Positions 21,131 to 32,809 of a DNA stretch of 64,000 nt are shown in pieces. The first letter of the stretch is position 1; each line of letters starts with the position of its first letter. Source of the stretch: Gambelia wislizenii (lineage: Eukaryota > Chordata > Lepidosauria > Squamata > Crotaphytidae). The stretch is taken from the NCBI GenBank assembly GCA_030847615.1, contig JAUMIR010000002.1, positions 289,272,028-289,336,027 on the forward strand, given 5' to 3'. Under the pieces are notes generated by a model that did no database searches, was not told where the DNA came from, and saw only the letters and a program-made list of their open reading frames with translations. The translations under genes and the position numbers were made by a program.

Positions 21131-23618
21131 ACAACAAGGCAGCCTTCCCCAACGTGAAACCATTCAGATGCACTGGATTATAATTCCCATTAGTGGCCAT
21201 ACTGGCTGAGGGATTCTGGATGCTGTAGTCCCCAAAGAATTTTTCCCCTCTAGCTCTTCCGTTGAGGATCACAGGACTGAACAGCAGCTGGGGGGATATG
21301 CCATTGCAAACATCACTTACATCTAATGGGATCCCTTACACACTGGAGATAATGCTTTGTTGGAGCTTTCTCCCACTGGTTCACCTGTCCAGCCTTCCCT
21401 AAGTAAGCCTCCACCTTGGAGGAAACAGAAGCAGTAGCAGACAGCAAATGAGGCGGACCTCAGTTGAGTCCATCAAATATTATCTTCAGTTCTTAAATAT
21501 CCTACTCCTGAGGGATAAGAGTGCTGGAATGGAACAGGAATGATGGGAGGCCTGACTGGGTTTTTTTTCCCCTGAGCAAAACCCATGGCTGCTCACAATT
21601 CCTAAGTACAGGATAGTGGGAATGGTATAGTAAATAGGCTACTTAAATAATAAAGTAAGTAGATCAAATAATTCTAATGAGTACACACAGAAAGGTAAGT
21701 AAACCAGTGCTGCCAAAATAAATAAGACTGATGAATTTGTCAACCATCCCCATGACTTTGCATTTAGTGACCAGGGTGATGCTAGCTGGAAATAGAGGCT
21801 GAAATTATACATACCTTTTCCCCTTACATTCACGAATAACAGAGCAATGTTATGACAAGGAAGAGACAGGGAGAGATGACAAAACCCATTTTGTGCAAGC
21901 CAGAAGCAGATTGGGGGAATAGCTTAACAGCCATTTTTAAGAATTTCCCCCACTCCTTATAACCAATTGGAGGTAGGCATTAACTACACTAGCCTCAAGC
22001 TGGAAAACAAGGATGGCTACCCAGGGGAAGAGAGGGGGTTTGGATCCAGTGAATCAAAAGCTTCTTCATTCTGACACCTTCCTTCCCCCCAGGCCTATGG
22101 GTGTCAGGAACACTACCTGTGGTACCCCTACACCCTCAGAGTTTTCTGGAGCCATATTGGCATCTGCCAGGGAGGACAGGCCTCTCCCCAATAGCAGAAC
22201 TCCTTTCTCTTCACAGGGAGCTCTGGTCCCTCCTAAGATGGTTGTTCAAGAGTTAGAAAGACTAGAAACGTATTTTTCCTAAGAGCTGAAGACTGAAGGA
22301 AAGGACGGAAATATCTCAGAGGAGGCCAGCTCCTTAAACTTACCCTGTGACTAGTTGGTACAAGAACCCAGTTCTGCCACATGGCTTTTTGTTACACAGC
22401 TAAGACTGGATTCATTTATGGCAGGGTTGGGTGGCTCCGCAGGCTCATTTTTGCAGGCCCAGGGACCCTAGTTTGTTAAACATATGGGGGGGGGGATAGC
22501 TCCCACAAGCCCACTAGAGATGTGGGAGCAATTTTGCCATATTTTTGGCCCTCCCTACGCCATTTTAGGGTCAGGTGAAGTCTTTTTTCCCCCCAACATA
22601 TGAATCACTTGCTGTTGGAAATATAGCTTTTCTTCACCCTAAAATGGTCCACAGACCATTTTCCCCTGAGGGAATTGGAGGGGGGGTTACAAGAGATGTA
22701 GCAGAAGCTGAAGCCCTCCAAGGTCCCCTGGGGATCAATGTGGACCCTTAACATTCAAAAGTTTGCCACCCAGGTTTAAGGGATGCAATATGAAAATACT
22801 GCATCTTGTGTTATGAGGCAGTAGGGGCTGAAGCTGACACTGTCAGTCTTCAGGAGGTGTGAAATATCATATCTCTACCAAGCTAATTCACAGGGCTACC
22901 ATTAATTTTTGAAGTAAATGAGGAAGCCAGTAGTTACCAAGAGCAGCCTGAGATAGAGACCATTAGATAGAACATAATATTGTTGCAAAATAACAGCAAG
23001 AGATGAGTACAGTAGTTCTGTTGCACACATCTTGAGCAATTTCAGTGAAGGAAAGGAATGAATTGCATCACATAAAGAAAACCTTAGGACCAATTTGAAC
23101 TCTGTTTTCCTAGAAATGATTCCTATGCTTCAACAGAAAGGCTGCAATTTAAAGGATCAATGGGAATTTATCTGCCTGTATGAGCAGTTCAAGCACATAT
23201 TTCCCCATTTATACATAAATAGTTCACAGCAATTGTCCAATGCCCAGAAAAGCATTTTGTGTAAATCTGATGTTGTGCATATATATTGAACTCACAGAAC
23301 ATCATGTGGAGAGCCCTTCTTCTCTATTCGGATGTGGAATTCTCAGTTTGGATCTGGTTGAATTTCTCTGTGCCACTTGCATTTTCTAACCATCTTTGTC
23401 TTATATCAAATTGAAAACTCCTTGTGTTTTGTTCCTCCATTGAAATTTGCACACATTTTAAAGTACATTTTTACTGATGTGTGCATTTATTTCCACATTT
23501 TAACTGATTTACAAAACTTTAACTGGATGGATAATTGCAGTTATGTGTAAGTTCTGCCCCCCTCCCCAATTATGCAGATTTCAGCCATTCACATTTTAAA
23601 ATTCACAAATCTGTGATG
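21131..23618. other. no gene; MITE-like pieces
   Basis: 21140-21250 is a degraded 'ACTACAACTCCC' foldback MITE piece. 22430-22780 may be another decayed TIR element (GGTTGGGTGGC versus GCCACCCAGG), unproven. No recognised coding region. Confidence 0.45.
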
Positions 23619-23623
23619 GCAAG

Positions 23624-24249
23624 TGTTGGGGGATATGAGTCTAAAATTAAAAATTTATTTAAAATTCCAAGGATCTAGCCCTTTTAAAAAACAAAAATAT
23701 CTTCTTTAAAAGTAAAAGACCTTTCTTTCAAGGTAAGCAGAGTAAAGGCATCAGAATGCAGACACAGCTCAATTAACATTTAAATGTGTGGTCTGATCAC
23801 CCAGTCAATTAGACTCATTAAACAACAAAGACGTCAGTTTAAAAATGCATATCAAAAGTTTACTGAAGGTATATCAATCTTAATCTACATATTAAAACAA
23901 ATTTAAAGGTCCTTAACTAACTAAGAGTAGGGTAGGAAAAACTCACCCAGCCTTAAGCGATGGGTGCTACATGGTGAAGGGTGAAAAAGCAAGACTAGAC
24001 TCTAAGAAGAGAGAAGATGGCTACAGCCACATGGAGACAAACTTAAAAGGAAACTTAAACAAAGTGTAATAAAATATTTAAATTAGGTCATGTGATGAAT
24101 GACCCATTGCTCCAGTTGGCTGAAATTGCCTAGGGAAAAAAGAAGGGAGAGTGGAAAACTCATGCAAGCAGGGAAATTCCTAAACTGAACTTAACATGGG
24201 ATACACAAGATTGTATTGCATTATAATAATAATTTTCCCACATACTACA
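23624..24249 (-). mobile_element. solo LTR with 5-bp duplication
   Basis: On the minus strand it starts TGTAGTATGTGGG and ends CCCCCAACA, so it has TG...CA ends. GCAAG flanks it exactly (23619-23623 and 24250-24254). Length 626 bp. The same family occurs at 61071-61766, 47312-48113 and 4133-4564. No internal retroelement sequence adjoins it. Confidence 0.85.
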
Positions 24250-24254
24250 GCAAG

Positions 24255-25549
24255 GGAGACTCCGTCATCAGAAAGAACTATTTTCTTGACTAGTTCCAGC
24301 AAGCATTAAAGTCACATGTTTTAAAATGGAATAAGTGATGTGTATTTAATGTCTGTTTCACAGCTTTGGTTAGGCTAGTGGATATGCCATTCCAAGAAAT
24401 GCCCAACTTTGTGAGTAATTTTATTAATGACAGGTTTTGAGGTTTGTTTTAGATCCTGATTGTTTTATAAGAATGTGTATTTATTTTACCTTTTTGGGTT
24501 TTAGTTTGCATTTTCCCTGACAGACTCTCCTCTTTAACTCTGTTACTTTTGCAATGGCCTATAGCTAAACACAATAAAAATACTTTGAATGCTTCAGTCA
24601 AGGTGTACATTCTCTCACAACAGATTTCAGGAGCTGTAAAAATACCTCTTTTGTTGACACTGTCAAGTCCAACAAAATCTTCTTCCATCTCTATTCTGTG
24701 CTTCCCCCCTTTGGAAATTAGGTTGGGGATAATATAAGGTACTTCCAGAGGCCTGCCTGTTGTGTTTCCTTCATGCAGTTCTATGTGGGAGTCTAGATTA
24801 CATTGTCTCCCATTTGCAACCCTCTTGTATTTTCCCATAGTCTCATCCATATTTTTTTTTTTTACAACAGAAAATCTGTGAAGAAGGGAAAGACAGAATA
24901 GCTGCCCGAAGCCTTTTGACTGGTCGTGCTAGGAGCAGCCTGTCTCAAAGTATCCCTAAAGCCTTTTTCAGTGACCTGAATTGATAACATGGCTGTTTCC
25001 ACACAAAATCTCCTCCAGAGAGAAAATGACATGTCATGGGAGATGTGGGGAAGCTGCTAAAAATAACATTACTATTTTCAAGACCCACCTCATCCACCTT
25101 CATCTGCTCCCTGTGCCACAAAGTTATCACATGATGTATATTCTTGCCCTACCTCATAACATCCATGTAGGGCATGAGAAAAGGCTAAAGATGATTCCCA
25201 ATGGGGACTGAGAGCTGGTGCTAGGAGAGAAAATGGCAGTGCTGAAACACACAACAGAATGATGTTGTGACATACATTTGCATGGACATGTTATCATTCT
25301 TACTGGCTCTTCCTGATGTTCCTGTTGTTTTTTTAAATGTTGTTTTCAATTATCATTTTCAATGTGATTTTATGGCATTTTAAACTGGTCATTGCCCACT
25401 AGACTTCTTGTCCAAAGGATATAGTTACATATAATATTTAAAAAAAAATAGCCAACAACATAGGGCATGAGAAAAGGCTGAAGATGATTCCCAATGAGGA
25501 CTGAGATTGGATGCTCAGAGGGAAAAGCTACAAAAGTTATAAACTAACC
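24255..25549. other. no gene; a local ~60-bp direct repeat
   Basis: GCATGAGAAAAGGCT...GATGATTCCCAATG occurs at 25168-25210 and again at 25461-25502. An open minus-strand frame at 24850-24449 shows no domain. Confidence 0.5.
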
Positions 25550-26005
25550 TGGACTCAAAATGTTATTTAAAAACACTGAAATTCTATCATGACAACTATC
25601 ATGTCAGAATGCACAGAAAAGCTATTGAAATCCACAAACACCTGGATGACTTCAACAGGAAAGAAGAAACCCTTAAAGTAAACAAAGTTTGGCTACCAGT
25701 TTTGAAAAACACCAAAATCAAAACTCAACACATGCAAACTCCACCCAGGGACAGGGGGATTTACAGTAGATAATGGGTCATTAGCCAGACACCAATCCTC
25801 CTTGCATATCTCCACCCAGAAACTAGCCATTCAAATACACAAATTTACATATCCTCTCCAACAGGGGCTCACAGTATATAACCCCCCCCACACACCCCTA
25901 CCCAACCGTTCTCTGAAGATGCCAGCCACAGATGCAGGCGAAACGCCAGGAATAAACTCTTCCAGAACGTGACCTCACAGCCCAGAAAAAAAAACACAGA
26001 AAACC
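25550..26005 (+). mobile_element. Penelope-like element, 3' region
   Basis: The frame at about 25588-25760 reads YHVRMHRKAIEIHKHLDDFN then RKEETLKVNKVWLPVL. It resembles the end of the GIY-YIG endonuclease of Penelope-like elements (R...EAIEI...FNR...W). After it comes a non-coding tail with CTGAAGATGCCAGCCACAG, AGGCGAAACGCCAGG, AATAAACTCTTCCAGAACG, a configuration typical of vertebrate Penelope-like 3' ends. 5' truncated; reverse transcriptase is absent. Confidence 0.72.
25908..25953 (+). ncRNA. hammerhead-ribozyme-like motif in Penelope-like tail
   Basis: CTGAAGA (25913-25919) fits CUGANGA. Stem II is GCCAGC/GCAGGC with one A-A mismatch (25921-25939), followed by GAAA (25940-25943). After a minimal stem III comes GCC (25945-25947), where an active motif would have a UH cleavage site such as GUC. 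TTCT before the core can pair with AGGA after it (stem I). Hammerheads in Penelope-like terminal repeats are documented; this copy looks inactive because of the T-to-C change. Confidence 0.55.
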
Positions 26006-26431
26006 TACAAAAGTGCACTTTTGTGAAGGGTTATTTTTCACCACATGGCTTTAGTAGTAGCCCTTACTTGCAGATTGGCTTGAGTTGTGGTGGAGAAGGC
26101 ATTATTCAAATGATTCAGTGTCCTCCAGAACCTTATTTACTGCTCCTTATCTAGACCTTGCATCCCTGAATATAGAATGATTAATTTGCTCATGCTCTTT
26201 CTGCTGGGGGCTCATCACTGTGCTTTCCAAGTAGCTGAACAAAGGTTGATGGATTTATCTCTGCAGCTCATCCAGGAAGCTTTATTATCCTGTTTCAGAG
26301 TGTTGTGATTAAGGTCAAAACACTTCACTAGCTTGTTTTGGAGGGTAGGCTTTTCCTTGTACTCACATGAAGCAAATCTGTTTGATCCTTTTTGAGATAC
26401 TTCTGCAAACCCAAAGCAGAATTAGAAGATC

Positions 26432-26654
26432 CAACAGCCCTCCATATCCATGGATTCTGTATCCACGGATTCAACTACAGCTTGAAAATATATTTTTTTT
26501 TAATATCCAAAAAAGCAAACCTTGATTTTGCCATTTTATATAAGGGACACCATTTTCCTATGTCATTGTATATAATGGGACTTGAACATCCACAGATTTT
26601 GGTATCCATGGGGGGTCCCGGAACCAAACCCCAGCAGATACAAAGTTCCCACTG
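26432..26654. mobile_element. Tigger-like MITE
   Basis: The left half has CCCTCCATATCCATGGATTC and TCCACGGATTCAAC; the right half has GGTATCCATGGGGGGTCC and ends CCCACTG before TATATA. This is the arrangement of pogo/Tigger-derived MITEs with TA targets. It is non-coding. Confidence 0.75.
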
Positions 26655-26664
26655 TATATAATGG

Positions 26665-26825
26665 GAGAGTGTTTAGAAGTGGGCCACAGGGACCTGGGTT
26701 CAATTCCCAGCTCAGCCATGAAGCTCCCTGACTAATATTGCAGGAGTGACTCTAAGGCTAACTTGCTCCATAAGACTGTAGTGAGGATAAAATGGAGGAA
26801 ACCCTATGTATGTGACCTTAACCTC
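26665..26825 (+). mobile_element. tRNA-derived SINE (second type), degraded
   Basis: GGACCTGGGTTCAATTCCC (B box), AGCTCAGCCATGAAGCTCCC, then CTAAGGCTAACTTGCTCCAT and GTGAGGATAAAATGGAGG. It is a MIR-like layout common in squamates. I cannot name the family. Confidence 0.6.
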
Positions 26826-26934
26826 CAATAAGAAAGGATGACATATGAATGTTACAGAAAATGTACAGGCTTAATATGCAGAAATAATCACCTGTCTCAA
26901 GAATGGGTTTGTGACAGCTGTTCCCTCCTATATT

Positions 26935-27060
26935 AATGGAGGGGAGAATCTACTCTGAGTTTTAGTCCAACTATTAAAGGAGCTATCCAAGGTGCAGAAT
27001 CCATGTTACAAAAAGGGTTTGAAAACTCCTGTGAAGTTCACCACCCCACTAATACAGGAG
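26935..27060. mobile_element. foldback family E, degraded copy
   Basis: It holds GAATCTACTCTGAGTTTTAG, AGGAGCTATCCAAGGTGCAG and later TTCACCACC. It matches the hairpin family at 32420-32570 and 42195-42345. Confidence 0.5.
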
Positions 27061-27195
27061 CCACCAGATATCACAGGGTGACTTTTCTAGTAACATAAAA
27101 GGCATTCACAGGTACAAAGTATTCCAGATGGAAAAAGAAGAGCACCCAACTAGCAGAAGCCACTGAACAGTTTAATTCAGTTAAGGAAGTTGTGG

Positions 27196-27597
27196 TGAAC
27201 TCCGTTAACACCTACTCACATGTACAAAAGGCATCAGTTAAGATTGCTTTATTGTCAGGATATTGATGCATATGGTAACAGTGCATAGACAGTTCCGAGG
27301 CTTTGGCGCCAACATCCCTTCGTTAATACATTCTGCCAGTTTCAGTTTCTCTACCACCACCACCACCTGGTCATTATAGTTATCTATGCTTATGCAAACC
27401 TGCTTAAACATTCCCAAGCAGCTGAGCCATCTCTCCAGCACATACTAGCCCCAGCTCCCAGAATGCGCTCTGCTCATGTCAGGTCACTGATATAATGAGA
27501 CACAGGCCTAGCAATGCTAACTACTGCATATCCCAGCTACCTAAGCACTAAACAGTAACCGGAATTCTAAATAGCAAACAGCACCAGCGACCTGACA
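27196..27597 (-). mobile_element. probable solo LTR (second family)
   Basis: On the minus strand it starts TGTCAGGTCGCTGG, carries a polyadenylation signal AATAAAGCAATC near its 3' end and ends GTTCA (TG...CA). GTTGTGG occurs immediately on both sides (27189-27195 and 27598-27604). A 7-bp duplication is longer than usual for LTR elements, so the call is provisional. Confidence 0.55.
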
Positions 27598-27604
27598 GTT
27601 GTGG

Positions 27605-28530
27605 CCCTCCAGATGTTGTGTGATTGTATGTCTCATTGCTCCTCACTGTTAACCATATTAGAACTCAAAAATAATGCACTGCAGGTTTCATAATCTGCAG
27701 CACGTGACTTCTTGAAACGAAGAGAACCAGTGATGATCCTTCCCCTGCCAAATTAAAGACTTATAATGTCTTTACTGTTTCCATGTGAAGTTTAGTCATT
27801 AACTTTTCTCTTTGGGGAACAGGGAGTTAAAATGCTTTCTTTGGCATTTTAAGAGCTCCCTCCCAATTTTAGATATTATTTTTAAAAATTATGATTGATT
27901 TTCTTTAAAAATGAACTAAAAAGAAACAAGAAAGCAACAAGTAACACAAGGAGCTACTTTAAAAGTGCATGCAAATGAGTTACTTGAGTACTGCTCTGAA
28001 ACATATTACATCATTTTTCAAGCTCTGAGCTCTGCTGATGGGAGCTGCAGTCCAGTCACCTCTGGAGGGACACAGGTTCCCCATCTCTGATGCAATTGAT
28101 GTTAACTGTCCAGTTGTCAGTGGGGATATCAGCCCAGCCCTCATCATTTTTCCTAACTTGGTATACTCACATCTCCTCTACATTGAAAATGTGTCATGAC
28201 TGTGAGAAGCTGAGACTGGGCTCCTTCCAGAAATGAAGCACTAGAATGTATTAGGAGGAGGTGTGGGTGAGTACATGTGAAGCTGGCAGGGTCAATCTGA
28301 TGCCCCTGGGAAATCAGAAGATGGGAAGAACAGAAGCAGAAATGAAGTATGCTTCCAGGATCAGAGTGAGATAGAAGATGGAAGGAGTGAAGGAAGGGTG
28401 GTGGGTGGGCTGTGCTGAGCAGGCCTAGAGCTGTTTTAAAATCAGTAATGTGAGCTTCTCTCTGCAGGTCCTGGTGGAATGCATTACACTTTCTTCTTCT
28501 CCCTCTCCTCCTCCTCTTCCCTTTTGCCAT
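27605..28530. other. no gene; MITE scraps
   Basis: GGCCCTCCAGATGTTGTG at 27603 and GATGGGAGCTGCAGTCCAG near 28038 are scraps of the 'ACTACAACTCCC' foldback family. Nothing else is recognised. Confidence 0.45.
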
Positions 28531-29406
28531 TTTCCCTTCCCTCAAGCCGAGTGGCAGCAGCTGGAGACACGGGTAGCTACACTTCAACAGATTCATGAGC
28601 AAGAGGTTTTCCTGGACAGAACAGAACGAACAGTCTTGGATGGAGACCACACAGAGGAAGTCGCTGTGGAGGAGAGGGGCACTTCACAGACACAGGAAGT
28701 AGACAGCTGGAGGAATGTCACACACAGAACAAGAAAATACAGGGATTCTTCGAGCAGCTTGCAGCTACAGAATCGATTCGAAGCCCTTTCCCTTATCAAG
28801 GACAACGAGGAAGAACAGCATGGACAGACTTCAGGGGTAGAGCAGGGGACCTTGAGAGGACCACCGCAAGGAACAGCAGCTGTGAAGCCTCGGCGGAGGC
28901 ATGTGGTGGTGGTGGGGGACTCCTTGCTGCAGGGTACAGAAGCAGTGGTATGTGGGCCTGACAAGATGACTCGGGAGGTGTGTTGTCTCCCTGGGGCAAA
29001 GATCTGTGATGTGACCGAGAGGCTGACAAGACTTGTCAAGCCTACGGATCATTACCCCTTCCTTTTGGTCCATGTGGGAACCAATGATACTGCAAGGCAT
29101 AGCTTTCCCAAGATCAGAAGAGATTATGAGGCCCTGGGGAGGAAGCTGTAAGAAATGGACACACAGGTTGTCATCTCGTCTCTTCTGCCAGTTGAAGGGC
29201 ATGGTCCAAGAAGGGAGAGGAAAATAGCCGACGTAAACAACTGGCTCCGTAGATAGTGTCGCCGAGAACAAATTGGATTCTTGGATCATGGACTGCGCTT
29301 CCATGAGGGGGGACTTCTGGCAAGAGATGGGGTGCATCTTACAACAGTTGGAAGAAACATTTTTGCCAACAGTCTCAAGAATTTGATCAGGAGGGCTTTA
29401 AACTGA
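28531..29406 (+). pseudogene. CR1 ORF1, SGNH-hydrolase (esterase) protein, two stops
   Basis: CR1-type ORF1 proteins bind the element RNA and carry an SGNH lipid-esterase domain. Here a short coiled-coil stretch (WQQLETRVATLQQIHEQE, from about 28551) is followed by the esterase. The catalytic serine block GDS is at 28915-28923, the GTND block at 29077-29088 and the Asp...His block (DGVH) at 29326-29337. All hydrolase blocks are present. The frame is interrupted by TAA at 29149-29151 and TAG at 29254-29256, and ends at TGA 29404-29406, just before ORF2. No PHD-like N-terminal finger is seen, so the N-terminus may be truncated. Not functional as it stands. Confidence 0.85.
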
Positions 29407-29411
29407 GTCAA

Positions 29412-32322
29412 ATGGGGGAGGGAGACAGTATTCTGGAAGGCAAAAGAGCTGGAGAAAATAGTCAAACTGTCATAGAGGGAACAAGGCAAACAACGCAAGG
29501 ACCCAACAGTGGGAGGCAAAAAACCTTGCACAGGGAGCAAGTAAAGGGAACACATGGTCTTAGATGTCTCTACACTAATGCACAGAGCATGGGAAATAAG
29601 CAAGATGAACTTGAACTCCTCGCACTACAAAACAAATATGATATAATAGGCATTACTGAAACCTGGTGGGACGAGTCTCATGATTGGAATGTAGGAATAG
29701 AGGTGTATAACCTTTATAGGAGAAACAGGCCAAACAGGAAAGGAGGAGGAATAGCATTATATGTCAGGGATATTTACACCAGTGAAGTGATCCATGACAT
29801 CAATACCGGAAGCCAGGTGGAGAGCATCTGGATAAAAATTAAAGGGGATGGAAACTACAGGGATGTTATTGTGGGACTCTACTACAGACCCCCAAACCAG
29901 ACGGAGGAATTGGATGATGCCTTTCTAGAACAGATGGACACACATGCAGAAAGGAGAGATGTAGTAGTGATGGGTGACTTCAACTATCCTGATATGTGCT
30001 GGCAATCTAACTCAGCCAAAACTTCAAGGTCTAGCAAATTCCTTACATGCCTGGAAGACAATTTCATGGTCCAAAAGGTGGAAGAGTCAACAAGGGGGTC
30101 AGCTATTTTAGATCTGATCCTAACCAAGAGAGATGACCTGGCTAATGGGGTGCAAGTGGTGGGATCCTTAGGTGAGAGTGATCATGTTCTCCTGGAGTTT
30201 GTTATACAATGGAAAGGAGAAGCCAGGCATAGTCAAGACATGCAGTCTTGACTTTAGGAGAGCTGATTTCAATAAACTCAGGGAAATACTGGGGGTGATC
30301 CCATGGTCAGGAATACTAAAAGAGAAGAGACCTCAAGACGGATGGGACTTTCTCAAAAGGGAGATACTGAAGGCACAATTTCAAACAGTAGCATTGAGGA
30401 AGAAAAATGGGAGGTGTCTCAAGAAACCAGGATGGATGACTAAAGAACTTTCAATGGAGCTAAGTTTTAAACGGAACATGTATAGGAAATGGAAAAGGAA
30501 AGAAATCACCAAAGAAGAATTCAAACAGATAGCGAACACGTGTAGGAGTAAAGTCAGAAAAGCTAAAGCGCAGAATGAGCTCAGGCTTGCTAGGGAGGTT
30601 AAGAACAATAAAAAGGGGGTTTTTTGGGTATGTCCGCAGCAAAAGGAGGAAGAAGGAAATGATAGGGCCACTATGTGGGGAAGATGGCAAAATGCTAACA
30701 GGGGACAGAGAAAAGGCAGAATTACTCAACACCTTCTTTGCCTCAGTGTTTTCAGAAAAGGAAAAGGAGGACCAACCTGAGGATAATGGAATGGAGGACA
30801 CAATAGGGGAAATCCAGCTCAAAATAAGTAAAGAGGTAGTACAGGAATACCTTCTTAATCTAATTGAATTTAAATCTCCAGGACCAGATGAACTACATCC
30901 AAGAGTATTAAAAGAGCTGGCAAATATAATCTCAGAGCCATTGGCAATAATCTTTGAGAACTCCTGGAGAACAGGAGAAGTCCCAGCAGACTGGAGGAGG
31001 GCAAACGTTCCCATCTTCAAAAAGGGGAAAAAAGAGGATCCCAACAATTATCGTCCAGTTAGTCTGACATCAATACCAGGGAAGATTCTAGAGCAGATCA
31101 TTAAACAAAGAGTCTGTGAACATTTAGAAGGCAATGCCATAATCACAAAAAGTCAACATGGGTTTCAGAGAAACAAGTCATGCCAGACTAATCTGATCTC
31201 TTTTTTTGATAAAGTTACCAGCTTGGTAGATGAAGGGAATGCTGTGGACATCACATGCCTTGATTTCAGTAAGGCCTTTGACAAGGTCCCCCATGACATT
31301 CTTGCAAACAAGCTTGTAAAATGTGGGCTAGACAAGTTAACTGTTCAATGGATTTGTAATTGGTTGACCGGCCGAACCCAAAGGGTGCTCAGCAGTGGCT
31401 CCTCTTCGTCTTGGAAAGATGTGACCAGTGGGGTGCCACAGGGTTCTGTCCTGGGCCCAGTGCTATTCAACATCTTTATCAATGACTTGGTTGAGGGAAT
31501 TAGGGGCATACTTATCAAATTTGCAGATGACACCAAATTAGGAGGAGTAGCTAATACCCTAGAGGACAGGATCAAAATTCAGAATGACCTGGATAGACTG
31601 GAGAGCTGGGCCAAAGGTAACAAAATGAAATTCAATATAGAGAAATGTAAGGTGCTGCATTTAGGGCAGAAAAATGAAATGCATAAATATAGGATGGGAG
31701 AGACCTGGCTGAATGAGACTACATGTGAAAGGGATCTAGGAGTCCTAGTAGACCACAAGTTGAACATGAGTCAACAGTATGATGTGGCAGCTAAAAAGGC
31801 CAATGCGATTTTGGGCTGTATCAATAGAAGTATAGTGTCTAGATCAAGGGAAGTAATAGTGCCACTCTATTCTGCCTTGGTCAGACCTCACTTAGAATAC
31901 TGTGTCCAGTTCTGGGCACAACAATTAAAAAGGATATTGACAAATTGGAGCGTGTCCAGAGAAGGGCAACTAAAATGGTGAAAGGTCTGGAAACGACGCC
32001 TTATGAGGAGAGACTTAGGGAGCTGGGTATGTTTAGCCTGGAAAAAAGACAGTTAAGAGGCGATATGATAGCCCTGTTTAAGTATTTGAGGGGATGTCAC
32101 GCTGAGGATGGAGCAGGCTTGTTTTCTGCTGCTCCAGAGACTGGAACACGGAGCAATGGGTGCAAGCTCCAGGAACAGAGATTCCACCTCAACATGAGGA
32201 GGAACTTTTTGGCAGTAAGAGCTGTTTGGCAGTGGAACACACTCCCTCGGAGCATGGTGGGGTCTCCTTCCTTGGAGGTCTTTAAACAGAGGCTGGATGG
32301 CCATCTGTCGGGGATGCTTTGA
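29412..32322 (+). pseudogene. CR1 ORF2, endonuclease-reverse transcriptase, frameshifted
   Basis: ORF2 nicks target DNA and reverse-transcribes the element. The APE-type endonuclease is intact in motif: YTNAQS, TETWWDE, YYRPP, GDFN (29973-29984) and SDH (30177-30185). Reverse transcriptase follows: NYRPVSLTS, HGFQRNKSC, DFSKAFDKVPH, GVPQGSVLGP and the catalytic FADD (31520-31531). The C-terminal tail ends ...RLDGHLSGML. Three frame changes break it, near 30240, near 30600 and near 31940; apart from these the frames stay open. ORF1 lies 5 bp upstream of its first ATG. Pseudogene of recent age. Confidence 0.92.
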
Positions 32323-32419
32323 TCAAGATTTCCTGCGTGGCAGGGGGGTTGGACTGGATGGCCCTCGTGGTCTCTTCTAACTCTGCAATTCTATGATTCT
32401 ATGATTCTAGATGGTTCTG

Positions 32420-32570
32420 ATGTCAACAGAGTGGTGATTCTGGTCCTGACTATAGTCTAATTTTTAAAGGAATTGTCTACCACATGAAACCCTATCCCCC
32501 AAATAGGTTCAGCACCTTGGACAGTTCCTTTAATGTGTGGCCTAAAACTTAAGAGCTGATGTATATATTC
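32420..32570. mobile_element. foldback family E copy
   Basis: The left arm AGAGTGGTGATTCTGGTCC and TAGTCTAATTTTTAAAGGAA mirrors the right arm TTCAGCACCTTGGACAGTTC and CTTTAATGTGTGGCCTAAAA. It directly follows the CR1. Confidence 0.55.
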
Positions 32571-32809
32571 ACATGCCTCCACTGCCCAGGGTTCTTCTCC
32601 AAGCTCTGCTCTCTTTCCTGGCTCCACGTCTCTCCTTTTTAACCTTACACGCCTTAGGCCCTCTTGCATGCCCTTCCCCTGTTTCTCAGATCACAGCAAC
32701 TCCTGGCAAGGGCACTAGCCAGAGCAAGACTCCCATCTGCCTGCCTTTCCCTTTGGAAGCAGCCTGTGGTCTAAGCAATCACTGCCATCTCTCTAAAATC
32801 CTTTAAGGC

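Larger units (their letters stand above)
28531..32409 (+). mobile_element. CR1 LINE, nearly full length
   Basis: It contains ORF1 (esterase type), ORF2 (endonuclease and reverse transcriptase), the 3' UTR and the ATTCTATG tail (32384-32409). The 5' limit is uncertain; the ORF1 frame is open from 28450, but recognisable CR1 sequence starts near 28540. At ~3.9 kb it is slightly short of a complete CR1. Its last ~520 bp are nearly identical to the copy at 1777-2295, which points to recent amplification. Confidence 0.93.

Noticed and set aside
22013..22282. 89-codon open frame starting MATQGKRGG
   Set aside because: No recognisable domain, no neighbouring exon signals; composition is not distinctive.
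24449..24850. 133-codon open frame on the minus strand beside a solo LTR, considered as an envelope or gag remnant
   Set aside because: No retroviral motif visible; no pairing LTR on its other side; probably chance.
26665..26825. Possible tRNA gene (GGGTTCAATTCCC B box)
   Set aside because: No acceptor stem or anticodon arm can be formed; downstream sequence is a SINE body.
28153..29337. Several long minus-strand frames opposite CR1 ORF1
   Set aside because: They are antisense shadows of the ORF1 frame, which carries all the domain motifs.
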